Assembly: GCA_964424105.1 (NCBI GenBank)
Contig: CAYRHJ010000013.1
Span: forward strand, 62,001-126,000
Direction: 5' to 3'
DNA length: 64,000 bases
Source of the DNA: CAYRHJ01 sp964424105
GTDB lineage: Bacteria > Planctomycetota > Phycisphaerae > UBA1845
This document shows, in pieces, positions 43,188 to 51,760 of the stretch. Made by a program: the position numbers and the translations under genes. How positions within the stretch are numbered: the first letter of the stretch is position 1; the number at the start of each line of letters is the position of its first letter. The notes beneath the pieces were generated by a model that saw only the letters and a list, made by a program, of their open reading frames with translations, made no database searches and was not told where the DNA came from.

Positions 43188-44681
43188 CTACGCGTTGCCC
43201 AAATTAACCCAAACGGTCTTGACTTCCGAGTAGGCTTCTAATGCATCCTTGCCGTTCTCTCGCCCGTGGCCGCTATACTTAAAACCACCGAAAGGCGCGG
43301 CTGGGTCAAACGTGTTGTAGCAGTTGACCCACACGGTTCCCGCTCGGACGGCGTCGGCGACTGCAAAGGCCTTGGTGATGTCTTTTGTCCAGACGGCGGC
43401 TGCCAGCCCGTACATGGTGGTGTTGGCCTGCTTCACGACGTCGGCCATGGTCTTGAATTTGAGCACGGACGCGACCGGACCGAAAATTTCTTCCTGGGCG
43501 ATTCGCATGTCATTACGCACGTTGGTGAAAATCGTGGGCTTGACAAACCAACCGGTGTTCCCGGACCGTTCGCCCCCGGTGATGCAGGTGGCTTTGTCTT
43601 CGTTCTTCCCGATGTCGATGTACTTGAGTACCTTGTCGAACTGCTCCTTCGATACCTGCGCGCCTTGATGGGTCTTCTGGTCAAACGGATCGCCCACGCG
43701 ACGTTTCTCAGCCGCAGCCTTGAACTTGTCCACGAATTCGTCGTGGGCCGACTCCTCGACGAAGAGCCGGCTGCCCGCACAGCAGACCTCGCCCTGATTG
43801 AAGAAAATGCCCGTCATCGCCCCGCGCACCGCCAGGTCCATGTCTGCATCGGCGAACACCACCGACGGACTTTTTCCGCCCAATTCAAAAGTCGTGCGCT
43901 TCAAGGTCTCCGCGGCGTTGCGCATGATGATTTGCGCGGTCTTGTACTCGCCGGTGAAGGCGATCTTGTCCACATCAGGGTGTCGCACGATGGCATCGCC
44001 AGCCGTCTCACCGAAGCCATTGACAATGTTGATCACGCCCGGCGGGAAGCCGGCCTCGATGGCCAGCTCGCCCAGGCGCAATGCCGTTAACGGCGTCTGC
44101 TCCGCCGGCTTCAGTACGATGGTATTGCCGCAGGCCAGGGCAGGACCCCATTTCCAGGCGGCCATCAGCATCGGGAAGTTCCACGGAATAATCTGACCAC
44201 AGACGCCTACCGGCTCGCGCTTGGTGTAGCAGAAGAACCGTCCCATGGTCTGGTCGACGGGGATGGTGTCGCCGGTAATCTTGTCCGCCCAGCCGCCGTA
44301 ATATCGAAACGTCTCAGCCACGAGTGGGACATCAGCGAATGAAACCTCCGCGATGGGCTTGCCGTTGTTCAAAACCTCCAGTCGGGTCAGCTCCTCGCCG
44401 TTTTGCTCGACAAGATCAGCCAACTCAAAAAGAAGTTTCCCGCGAGCCCGGGCGCTCATCTTGGGCCAGGGGCCGTTCTCCAACGCGTTGCGCGCGGCTT
44501 GCACAGCCCGGTCGACGTCGGCTTTATTGCTGGAAGCCACCTTGGCGATGGCTTCACCCGTAGCGGGATTGAAAGTTTCAAAGGTCTCGCCGCTGGCGGA
44601 ATCACTCCACACGCCGTTGATCAGGTTCTGCGTCAAACGCACTTTCGGCGGTCGCGTCATCGTCGGTGTTGCGGTTGTCAT
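43188..44681 (-). CDS. NAD(P)-dependent aldehyde dehydrogenase
   Basis: 497-residue class 1/2-type aldehyde dehydrogenase. Visible are PWNFPMLMAAWKWGPALACG with the cofactor Lys region, FTGEYKTAQI (Rossmann loop), the general base in FELGGKSPSVVF, catalytic Cys in NQGEVCCAGSRL, and EEIFGPVASVLKF. The ATG follows AGGAGG with 6-nt spacing. Overall pattern resembles eukaryotic-type retinal/betaine aldehyde dehydrogenases; the aldehyde cannot be named. A candidate promoter is at 44778-44806. Confidence 0.92.
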   Translation of the reverse strand: MTTATPTMTRPPKVRLTQNLINGVWSDSASGETFETFNPATGEAIAKVASSNKADVDRAVQAARNALENGPWPKMSARARGKLLFELADLVEQNGEELTRLEVLNNGKPIAEVSFADVPLVAETFRYYGGWADKITGDTIPVDQTMGRFFCYTKREPVGVCGQIIPWNFPMLMAAWKWGPALACGNTIVLKPAEQTPLTALRLGELAIEAGFPPGVINIVNGFGETAGDAIVRHPDVDKIAFTGEYKTAQIIMRNAAETLKRTTFELGGKSPSVVFADADMDLAVRGAMTGIFFNQGEVCCAGSRLFVEESAHDEFVDKFKAAAEKRRVGDPFDQKTHQGAQVSKEQFDKVLKYIDIGKNEDKATCITGGERSGNTGWFVKPTIFTNVRNDMRIAQEEIFGPVASVLKFKTMADVVKQANTTMYGLAAAVWTKDITKAFAVADAVRAGTVWVNCYNTFDPAAPFGGFKYSGHGRENGKDALEAYSEVKTVWVNLGNA

Positions 44682-44777
44682 CTTCTGCCTCCTAGATGGA
44701 TACTAGAGTCCTGCGGATTGATAGGCCCCTGTTCAGACGGCCCGGAACGTGTAAAAACCACTGTACAATTCCCGTTG

Positions 44778-44806
44778 ATTCTGCAAGATTGCCCAAAATG
44801 TGTCAA
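44778..44806 (-). promoter_or_regulatory. Candidate sigma-70 promoter with overlapping palindrome
   Basis: Minus strand: TTGACA (44806-44801), 17-bp spacer, CAGAAT (44783-44778). On the plus strand ATATCGGATAT (44806-44816) next to the -35 is a palindrome, flanked by TGTCA on both sides, and two TGGGCATTGGCCA direct repeats (44834-44846, 44852-44864) lie further upstream. It would start the aldehyde dehydrogenase mRNA about 90 nt before its ATG. Confidence 0.4.
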
Positions 44807-44920
44807 TATCGGATATGTCAATCCCACGTTAAATGGGCATTGGCCACCCGCTGGGCATTGGCCAGCGCGGGAACACGCGAATTGAAGCACCGGTTTCGCC
44901 TCCTGGAGCACCCATTCGGT

Positions 44921-45658
44921 TCACGAAATCGATTTTGACGGCCTGAGGATCAATGCTTCGTAAATCACCGCCGCCACAACGGCACCGACGATCGGACCCA
45001 GCCAATACACCCAATGCTGACTCCAGAGGTGCGACGTGGCCGATCCACCGGCCAGCAGCGGGCCAAAAGTGCGGGCGGGGTTCACAGCCGACCCGGTCAA
45101 CGGTCCACCCATCAAAATGTTCGTAGCCAACGCCAACCCGACGCCGAATCCCCCGATCTTGGCGGTTCTGCCATCCACAGCCGTGCCAAAAACCGCGAAA
45201 ACGAGAAACATGGTCAGCAAAATCTCGATCATCATGGCCGCCCCGCCGCTCAGCACCTGCGGATCGAATGCCGGCGTCCCCAGGGCGCTGGCTGCGACGG
45301 CTTGCGCTCCGGTCAATCCGCCGCTCCCCATGCCAAGTTCGGAATAGATCACGACCAACGAAAATCCCGCAAGCGTCGCGCCCAAACACTGCGCGACGAT
45401 GTACCGCACACCCGCCACCAGTCCGATCCGCCCGGTAACCAGCATAGCCACCGTCACGGCAGGGTTGATGTGCCCACCGCTGATGTTCATGGTCGCTGAA
45501 ATGGCAATCGCCAATATGAGGCCATGGGCCAGGGCGATGCCCAGCAAACCCGGCGCTCCGCCGGTCCACGACGTGGTGATGATGGCCCCCGCGCCGATGA
45601 ACGTCAGCGCAAACGTCCCGATCAATTCGCACGTGCAATTCGAAACCCACGATTTCAT
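44921..45658 (-). CDS. Aquaporin / MIP family channel
   Basis: 245 residues with six membrane segments and the two pore motifs GGHINPAVT (about residue 61) and SAVNPARTFGP (near 187). At the helix-2 position of the selectivity filter the sequence is LAHG (His), as in plant TIP-type aquaporins rather than the Phe of bacterial AqpZ, while the Arg after the second NPA is kept. Start ATG at 45658 has AGAGGA upstream; a longer open frame is not used. Likely water, possibly ammonia or peroxide, permeation (inference). Confidence 0.92.
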   Translation of the reverse strand: MKSWVSNCTCELIGTFALTFIGAGAIITTSWTGGAPGLLGIALAHGLILAIAISATMNISGGHINPAVTVAMLVTGRIGLVAGVRYIVAQCLGATLAGFSLVVIYSELGMGSGGLTGAQAVAASALGTPAFDPQVLSGGAAMMIEILLTMFLVFAVFGTAVDGRTAKIGGFGVGLALATNILMGGPLTGSAVNPARTFGPLLAGGSATSHLWSQHWVYWLGPIVGAVVAAVIYEALILRPSKSIS

Positions 45659-45881
45659 TGTGATTCCTCTCGCCGAGCGGGCGACCGCTGCCCATTGAAA
45701 AGCCTGACCCCGTGTCGCCGCATGGGCCGAAAATCGCACCGCAACACCAGGGACGACCTGAAGCCGTGCAGCTTAACTGTAGACGGGTCGTTTACCAAGC
45801 CCATTCACGGTCTACCCGCAAGCTCAAATCACACAGTCGAACTGTTCTGAGTTCGTAGGGCGGGTTTCACCCGCCTCCTAA

Positions 45882-45906
45882 CAGAGCCGCAACCGTCAGG
45901 GAGCGG
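45882..45906 (+). repeat. Minimal R2-type hairpin repeat
   Basis: CAGAGCCGCAACCGTCAGGGAGCGG: minimal form of the repeat whose long versions lie at 2652-2813, 24386-24512 and 46468-46784. It directly abuts the R1 copy that starts at about 45911. Confidence 0.6.
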
Positions 45907-45910
45907 ACCG

Positions 45911-46143
45911 GTACGAAGCGCAACTCGTGGTTGCCGACCCGCCCCATGATCATCGCCCCGCCCACGATTACCGCCCCGCATGGGGCGGAGGAGGTTGCGT
46001 CGGCATCCTCCGCCCCTGCCGGGGCGGGACGGGTTCATAGTGTCAGGTTTCCACGGGTTCCGCCGCCTGCGGCGGCTCCACCCGTGGCTACACTCCCGCG
46101 CCCCTGCCGGGGCGAAAATCTACCCGCCTGAACTGTCACGGAC
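45911..46143 (+). repeat. MITE-like repeat family R1, long copy d
   Basis: Matches the 54011-54293 copy from the CGAAGCGCAA...CCGTGGTTG block to the right terminus (GGCGAAAATCTACCCGCCTG, AACTGTCACGGACC). Internal stem-loops: CGCCCC-gcat-GGGGCG, GCATCCTCCGCCCC/GGGGCGG and CCACGGGT...ACCCGTGG around CCGCCTGCGGCGG. The left terminus is missing and replaced by an R2-type hairpin. Confidence 0.75.
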
Positions 46144-46174
46144 CCCCAACGGGACTCGGCGCGGATTTAGCCGT

Positions 46175-46477
46175 ATGATGACTGGCCGAATGCATGCTGA
46201 CGATCGAATCTGCTATTGTTACGGTGTGAGCCTGCGAAAACTGATTCACTTCGCCCGGCGCACGAAACCGCAACGTGCCAGCCAGATGTCGCAATGCCTG
46301 GGTGCGGGAACGGGGTGCGGCTGGTGTATTCCTTTCCTGATCAAGATCGCGACCGACCCCGATCGATTCGAGGTCGAGGAAATGACGGCGGAGGAATACG
46401 CCGCGGCTCGCAAGGCCTACATCGATAATCACCAGCCCCGCAACCAATTCGACTCACCGGACGCCTCGTGTAGTTAG
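46175..46477 (+). CDS. BFD-like [2Fe-2S] ferredoxin domain protein
   Basis: 100 residues from ATG 46175 (another ATG is the next codon). CYCYGVS near residue 13 and GTGCGWCIP near 46 give the C-x-C...C-x2-C arrangement of bacterioferritin-associated ferredoxin and related [2Fe-2S] domains. BFD proteins release iron from bacterioferritin, but related domains also occur as redox modules. The C-terminal part is helical and acidic. An R1 repeat ends 30 bp upstream and an R2 repeat begins at the stop codon. Confidence 0.82.
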   Translation: MMTGRMHADDRICYCYGVSLRKLIHFARRTKPQRASQMSQCLGAGTGCGWCIPFLIKIATDPDRFEVEEMTAEEYAAARKAYIDNHQPRNQFDSPDASCS

Positions 46478-46784
46478 TCACGCTGTCCGCATCTCTTCAG
46501 AGCCGCGACCCTGGACGTGACCCTGCACGCGACCAATGAGGGAGCGTGCAGCATGGCAAAGCAGCCCGCGAACACATCCAATCAGACCCGTCAAGTTAAA
46601 CACCGCACGGGTAGAACCGGGCGGGAGCGTCCAGTATGGCAAACGGACGACGCAGTCCATGGCACTCGAACCGCGCCACTACCACCAGAAAACATGTGTT
46701 CAGGGAGCGGGGGCCGCCTTACCCGTTTCAACCGCGTTATCGACGTTTCAAAAGTTGCGTCAATTCAGACTAACCACACTAGCA
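46468..46784 (+). repeat. Composite repeat family R2, long copy
   Basis: Starts GTGTAGTTAGTCACGCT, overlapping the stop of the preceding gene, then CAGAGCCGCGACC (46498-46510). The middle (46605-46711, GGAGCGTCCAGTATGGCAAA onward to CAGGGAGCGG) matches 24386-24490 on the opposite strand, and the end (TTATCGACGTTTCAAAAG) matches the end of the copy at 2652-2813. No gene in the interval. Confidence 0.75.
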
Positions 46785-46878
46785 ACGATATTGGAGCCAA
46801 AACAACCCAACAGCGGCATCGCCCAGTTTTGATTCGCGGCCGCTGCGGGCGAGATGGTGAAAGCAGCCGATACCGGAT

Positions 46879-47385
46879 TCACAAACCCTTGACGCATTTC
46901 AGTACGGCGTCGTAGTTGGGTTGTTCCGCCACTTCAGGAACGTATTCCACGTAGCGAAGCGTGTCATCCTTGTCCACAACGAACACAGCTCGGCTTTGAA
47001 TTCGCAAATCGGGAATCAGCGTGCCGTAGGCTTTGCCGAAACTGGTGTCCTGATGATCGCTCCAGTTCATCATTCTCTCGGCGTCGATGCCCTCGGCCCC
47101 ACAAAAGCGAGACATCGCCATCGGCAAATCGCAACTGATGGTCACGAACTTGACGTTTTTCAGCTCCGCGGCACTTTTGAAAAAGCGGCGCGTTTGTTCC
47201 GCGCAGACGGGCGTGTCCATTGAGGGCACGACGCTGAACACGCGGACGCTCCCACTGGTGTCCGAGACGTTGACCTTGTCAACGAGAGATTTCTTCAGCG
47301 TGGCGTTGGGGGCTTTGTCGCCCACCTTCAACTGCGGCCCATCCAGATTGAGCGTCTTTCCCTTCAGAGTACATGTTCGTGCCAT
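46879..47385 (-). CDS. tpx: Thiol peroxidase
   Basis: 168-residue atypical 2-Cys peroxiredoxin of the Tpx group. The peroxidatic site is VPSMDTPVCAEQ with Cys61, and the resolving Cys95 is in SRFCGAEG; both positions equal those of Escherichia coli Tpx. A further Cys85 (ISCDLPMA) is also as in the family. It reduces hydrogen and lipid peroxides using thioredoxin. Single gene; GGAAAG lies 9 nt before ATG. Confidence 0.95.
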   Translation of the reverse strand: MARTCTLKGKTLNLDGPQLKVGDKAPNATLKKSLVDKVNVSDTSGSVRVFSVVPSMDTPVCAEQTRRFFKSAAELKNVKFVTISCDLPMAMSRFCGAEGIDAERMMNWSDHQDTSFGKAYGTLIPDLRIQSRAVFVVDKDDTLRYVEYVPEVAEQPNYDAVLKCVKGL

Positions 47386-47550
47386 GATTCATACTTTCCG
47401 ATATTAAACGTACCTGTTTCCAGTCCGGTCGCGTTCAGCAACGCGCTGCATGACTTCCTCGTCTTCCATGCGCATTCGCATCCCCAGAATAGCGAATCGC
47501 GATGGGTCGTCAAGGAACCAAACCGCCTTCGCACGTCGGCTGCCATATCA

Positions 47551-49059
47551 TTACGGATAAATCTTGCCCATCATGCGGGCGAAGGGAATGGTCTCGCGAA
47601 TGTGCTTCAGGTTGCATAACCAGGCCAGCGTCCGCTCCACGCCCAGTCCGAATCCGCCGTGCGGAACCGTGCCAAAACGGCGCAGATCAAGATACCACTC
47701 GAAGTCCGCCACGTTCAGATTATGATCGTTGATCTTGGCCAGCAATCGGTCGTAGTCCTCCTCTCGCATGGAGCCGCCAATGATCTCGCCATACCCTTCC
47801 GGCGCCAGCAGGTCGAAGTTTTCCGTCAGCCGATCGTCGCGGCGATCGTTCCGCATGTAAAACGCCTTGACCTCCTTGGGATAGTGCGTCACCATGACCG
47901 GCTTATCATGCAATCGCGAGATGATCGTCTCGTCCGAACCGCCCAAATCCGATCCCCAGGCGAAGTCAGCCGCGAGTTTCATGTGCGTCGGGATGTTGAC
48001 GATCTGTTCTTCAAGCTCCGTGCGTTCCTCCCGCGCCGCCTGAATATCTTGCGCCGCCTTTTCCTGCTCCCAGGCTTTCTTGGCCGACGCTTTCATCGCC
48101 TCCAGTTCATCAATGCGCGCGGTCAGTGCCGCAACACCCGCCTGCTTCTCAGCCAAGTCCTTTTCCAGCAATTCCCGTGGCCTGGGGCCTTTGAGAATCT
48201 CCACCGCTTCGGAGTAGGGCAACCGATAGAATGGCTTTTGAATGCGTTCCAGCGCGGAAATGTCTCGCTCCAGGAATTCCAGATCCGCCCGATGCCGTGA
48301 CAAAACACGTTGCACAAGTGAACAGATGAAATCTTCTGCCAACTCCAGCAACTCGTCCAAGTGAATGAAGGCCACCTCCGGCTCGACCATCCAGAACTCC
48401 GTCAGATGCCGGCGGGTCTTCGACTTCTCCGCACGAAACGTAGGCCCAAAACAATAGACCCGATCGTGCGCCATGCAGGCGGCTTCCACGTAAAGCTGCC
48501 CCGTCTGGGCCATGAATACCGGCTCGCCGAAGTAGTCCACTTCGAATAGCGTTGAAGCGCCCTCGCCGATGGCTGGGGCGAAAATGGGCGTGTCAATCAG
48601 CACATATCCGCGATCGTTGAAGTACCCGCGGATGGCCTCCACCAGCGTCGCCCGGATGCGGAGAATGACATACTGGCGTTGCGAACGAAACCACAGATGC
48701 CGATTCTTCATCAAAAAGTCAGTGCCGTGCGGCTTGGGAGTGATCGGAAAATCGGTCGAGCCGCCGATCAACTCGCAGGTCGTGACGTTTCGCAATTCCA
48801 CGCCCCCGACGGCCCGCTCGTCGGCCTGGACCACGCCGCGAATGCGCACCGATGACTCCTGCGACAGCTTCTTGGCATCATCGAAGAAAGCCGCCGTCGT
48901 CTCGTTTTTTTCCAGCACACACTGGCACAGCCCGGTCCCGTCACGCAGCGTGATGAATGCTACCTTTCCCGTCGGACGGGCACGGTACACCCAGCCATAA
49001 AGCGTCACGGATTCGTTGACGTGTTTCGGAAGCTCGTTGATGTAGGTTCGGTCTTTCAT
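47551..49059 (-). CDS. asnS: Asparaginyl-tRNA synthetase with coiled-coil insertion
   Basis: 502 residues from the ATG at 49059. N-terminal OB-fold anticodon domain (VTLYGWVYRARPTGKVAFITLRDG), then class II catalytic domain: motif 2 FGPTFRAEKSKTRRHLTEFW, the Asn-specific MVEPEVAF and the motif 3 GGFGLGVERTLAW. Between PYSEAVEIL and WGSDLGGSDE a segment of about 65 residues (roughly 288-356) rich in Glu, Lys and Ala (EKDLAEKQAGVAALTARI) is predicted to form a coiled-coil hairpin, accounting for the length beyond the usual 430-465. Confidence 0.94.
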   Translation of the reverse strand: MKDRTYINELPKHVNESVTLYGWVYRARPTGKVAFITLRDGTGLCQCVLEKNETTAAFFDDAKKLSQESSVRIRGVVQADERAVGGVELRNVTTCELIGGSTDFPITPKPHGTDFLMKNRHLWFRSQRQYVILRIRATLVEAIRGYFNDRGYVLIDTPIFAPAIGEGASTLFEVDYFGEPVFMAQTGQLYVEAACMAHDRVYCFGPTFRAEKSKTRRHLTEFWMVEPEVAFIHLDELLELAEDFICSLVQRVLSRHRADLEFLERDISALERIQKPFYRLPYSEAVEILKGPRPRELLEKDLAEKQAGVAALTARIDELEAMKASAKKAWEQEKAAQDIQAAREERTELEEQIVNIPTHMKLAADFAWGSDLGGSDETIISRLHDKPVMVTHYPKEVKAFYMRNDRRDDRLTENFDLLAPEGYGEIIGGSMREEDYDRLLAKINDHNLNVADFEWYLDLRRFGTVPHGGFGLGVERTLAWLCNLKHIRETIPFARMMGKIYP

Positions 49060-49168
49060 GGCCGGAAATGTACGCGGCGGTGCTGGCCGCGCCAACCAGA
49101 CGATGGCTCATCCTGCTGGAACACGCCGCGGTTGCACCGACTGGTTCATCCGATCAACCCGCACGGTT

Positions 49169-49504
49169 CTAGGGCGAGCCGGTGATGGGCACCGGTTCTG
49201 AACGTTCGTCCGTTCGGTTCTCGACGGGACCGCGCAATGCGATGCTGAGACTGGCCAACGCGATGATCACTGCCGCCAGCGCAATGACCACCCGAAGCCA
49301 TTGAAGTCGAACCTGTCGTTCAGCAGCCGCGGCGGATCGCTCCGCCGGCGTGATCATCTTCTCTCCGAAGGCGCCTTCCGCCCTCGAATTCGCATGATCG
49401 CCGGCCTCGCCTTCCTTGGCCAACCGTTTTTCTATCTTGAATCGGGCTTTGGCGCGCTTCTTGGCGGCCTTGGCGAATTCCTTGGAAGGGTCGTGATCGC
49501 TCAT
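49169..49504 (-). CDS. Small single-pass membrane protein, Lys/Ala-rich
   Basis: 111 residues starting MSDHDPSKEFAKAAKKRAK at 49504; ATG overlaps the stop of the methyltransferase (ATGA, 49501-49504). A basic N-terminal half is followed by one membrane helix (LRVVIALAAVIIALASLSIAL) and a short polar tail. No family recognised; coupling to the methyltransferase suggests a shared role. Confidence 0.6.
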   Translation of the reverse strand: MSDHDPSKEFAKAAKKRAKARFKIEKRLAKEGEAGDHANSRAEGAFGEKMITPAERSAAAAERQVRLQWLRVVIALAAVIIALASLSIALRGPVENRTDERSEPVPITGSP

Positions 49505-50184
49505 CGATCGCCGATGGTGGCCAGCGCGGGGAACAGGAAGTTGAACTTTCGCCGCCGAATTCCATCGAACCCGGCCTTCACGAAATACTCGTGCACGGTC
49601 GTCCACGAGGCATGATGCACTTCTTTTTCAATGTGGTCAATGACGACATCAAACACGAACCAACCGACCACGCTGTCGCGAAACCCGTCGATGATCATCA
49701 GTCGCCCACCGGGCTTGAGCATCCGTCGCATGTCCGACACCGCAGCCTGCTGATGGGGGTAATGGTGAAAGGAATTCGAGCAGGAGACGAAATCGAAGCT
49801 CTCGTCGGAAAATGGAAGGTGCTCGCTGTCGGCGTTGACGAATCGTGCCCGACCGTTAGACCCCGTCAATCGAGCCTTTTGATCGGCCTGCACACACATC
49901 GCCGCCGCGAAATCAAGTCCCACCGTTTCCACCGGCCAAGATGACCGCGCCAGCAGGCCGGCCAACGTGCCCGTGCCACAGCCAATATCCAACACGCGAA
50001 ATCGGCCGGGATGGGCCGCATGCCATGCGGCGATCTCCTCCATCATGGCGATATACGAAGGGCGAAACAAAAAGTGGTTCAGCCAAGATCGATCGTAGGA
50101 GTCAGCCCACTGTTCGAATTGACTTTTGGAGCGATCCTTGAGGCTCCCGCTCCGATTGATGGTGAAATTAAAAAACCGAGCCAT
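49501..50184 (-). CDS. SAM-dependent methyltransferase, UbiE/Methyltransf_11 type
   Basis: 227 residues; the SAM-binding motif I is RVLDIGCGTGTLAGLLA (about residue 66), acidic VGLDFAAAM follows, and ADSEHLPFSDESFDFVSCSN is the motif II/post-motif region. C-terminal half has a possible membrane-associated stretch (VVGWFVFDVVIDHIEKE). Such enzymes methylate lipids, quinones or small molecules; substrate unknown. Start at the ATG at 50184. The small membrane protein gene overlaps its stop. Confidence 0.85.
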   Translation of the reverse strand: MARFFNFTINRSGSLKDRSKSQFEQWADSYDRSWLNHFLFRPSYIAMMEEIAAWHAAHPGRFRVLDIGCGTGTLAGLLARSSWPVETVGLDFAAAMCVQADQKARLTGSNGRARFVNADSEHLPFSDESFDFVSCSNSFHHYPHQQAAVSDMRRMLKPGGRLMIIDGFRDSVVGWFVFDVVIDHIEKEVHHASWTTVHEYFVKAGFDGIRRRKFNFLFPALATIGDR

Positions 50185-50289
50185 GACTTGCAACGTAATC
50201 TATCGGCCAACCGTTCGATTGGAAAGTGTCGGCGGGGAATGCAAGCGGCCGACCGGGGTCGGCGGCAGGTCGGCGATGGGCCTGACGCT

Positions 50290-50583
50290 TCAGGCGCGAA
50301 GGTCAAGTCGCATCAGTTCGCCAAGAACGCGGTTCGCAGCCACCGAAATCTTTTCATCCGTTTGGTAGGTCCCGGCTGCAATGCTGGCGCGAACACGGTC
50401 GATGAGTTCAGCCCGGACATCATTCAACTGATGGCGCCGAGCCAGGTTCAAACCGTCCGCCGTAAGTTCGACGGCGTCGGTTGCTTCGGAATTTGAAGGG
50501 GAAGCGGGCGATGGGCGCGCAGCTCCAGCGTGATGTTGGGGCGATGCACCCGTTAGAAAGAGTATGGCATCCAGCGCGTCCAT
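50290..50583 (-). CDS. FlgM-like anti-sigma-28 factor domain protein
   Basis: 97 residues; the C-terminal part VRAELIDRVRASIAAGTYQTDEKISVAANRVLGEL fits the FlgM C-terminal helices (IRAxxIAxIRxxIxxGTYxxDxxxxxAxxxL) that clamp sigma-28. The N-terminal 40 residues are disordered and Ala/Ser/Pro-rich. No flagellar gene lies nearby, so it is either an orphan regulator or has a different sigma factor target. Confidence 0.68.
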   Translation of the reverse strand: MDALDAILFLTGASPQHHAGAARPSPASPSNSEATDAVELTADGLNLARRHQLNDVRAELIDRVRASIAAGTYQTDEKISVAANRVLGELMRLDLRA

Positions 50584-50898
50584 GTTCCACCCAAAGATCA
50601 AGTACCCATATCAGTGAACGGTTCACGGAACGACGAAGTTCATAATCGATCGACCCGTTACGGTGATCTTATCGACGCCTTTTAGAGGTAACTTCAACAA
50701 AAAGTCATAGATCCCAATCTGGCCCGATAATCCTTGGCGGACCGGGAAAACGGGCAGAGTGGGCGATGCTCATAGTCCGAATTGGATCGCAACGTTGCGA
50801 AGTTTATCCGGAGTTTGCCGGGCGTTCCGAACGGGCAAATCAAGGCCAGCGGGCCGGATTGCTGGATTCGGCAATATGCGCAATTTCCGCGCTTTCGG
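50584..50898. promoter_or_regulatory. Spacer with two perfect palindromes upstream of FlgM-like gene
   Basis: GTGAAC-g-GTTCAC (50614-50626), about 30 bp before the FlgM-like ATG, and TCGCAACGTTGCGA (50787-50800) are perfect palindromes and candidate operators. The rest of the interval shows no gene. Confidence 0.35.
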
Positions 50899-51753
50899 CT
50901 AGGCGATGGAAGCCAGCGGTCGGATCAGGTTGGTCAAATCCTCAATGACGAATTTTTTCTTCAGATCGAAGGGCAGAAAAACACCGTGATTGTGATCGCT
51001 GGCCAATATGATCATTCGATCGTGTACCACGGCGTAACCCGTTTCCTGAGGCTGATGCCCGCAAATGAAGTAATCCACGTCAAAATCGCCGGCCAGACGT
51101 TCCAGCAATTCCGGTGTATGTTGACGACCCCAGACCATCGTGTAAGCGTGACCTCCCTCGCGATAGTCGTGCGCCGTCAGTGGGCGGTCGAGAATCGTGG
51201 GATCAAAGCCGAGAAGGTCGCGCGCGTTGGGGAGCGAATGGGACAGCAAAACCCGATTGGCCGTTCGGACCGCCAAGACAAACGACTCGATGAACAGGTA
51301 AATGGCTCGAAGGACCGATTCAGCGTTCGGCCCGTACGCGTCCTGCATCGCCCGCTCGAAATCTCGCGTGACGACGCGGCCGGCCTTACAAATCTCCTTG
51401 CCCGTTAGTTGTGACAGCTCGTGGTTGCTATGCATGAAGTGAATCTGATCGGGAAACTCGCATTTCCACCGGGCGGCCTGGAGCAAGACCTTGAAGGATT
51501 CATCCGTGGCGAACAATTCGGTCGGCTCGGCATGGATCAATTCATGCAAAATGACGTGGCGGGCCCGGGCCGTCGCCAGGTCGGCATATTTCTGAATCCG
51601 CTCCAGATTTCGCGTATGGCCATGAATGTCACCGGTCATCACCACTTGACCGTAATCGGGCAGATGGATCGTGCAGCCACGCAGGTAGGGCGACTGCCGG
51701 TTCAACGCGGCAGCTTCTTCAAGTACATGGACATCTTCGTGGGCGTTCGTCAT
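50899..51753 (-). CDS. Calcineurin-like metallophosphatase
   Basis: 284 residues from an ATG at 51753, 8 bp after the kinase stop. Metal-binding motifs: VVMTGDIHGHTRN (GDxH), MHSNHE (GNHE variant with Ser), and FICGHQPQETGY (GHxP). This is the PPP/calcineurin-like dinuclear metallophosphatase family. Being translationally adjacent to a Ser/Thr kinase, it is a candidate phosphoprotein phosphatase that reverses that kinase, but nucleotide or RNA-cap hydrolysis is possible. The frame is open further upstream inside the kinase gene. Confidence 0.82.
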   Translation of the reverse strand: MTNAHEDVHVLEEAAALNRQSPYLRGCTIHLPDYGQVVMTGDIHGHTRNLERIQKYADLATARARHVILHELIHAEPTELFATDESFKVLLQAARWKCEFPDQIHFMHSNHELSQLTGKEICKAGRVVTRDFERAMQDAYGPNAESVLRAIYLFIESFVLAVRTANRVLLSHSLPNARDLLGFDPTILDRPLTAHDYREGGHAYTMVWGRQHTPELLERLAGDFDVDYFICGHQPQETGYAVVHDRMIILASDHNHGVFLPFDLKKKFVIEDLTNLIRPLASIA

Positions 51754-51760
51754 AGGAAAG

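Noticed and set aside
46517..46915. Plus-strand frames inside the long R2 repeat
   Set aside because: They translate repeat DNA that occurs inverted elsewhere without a conserved frame.
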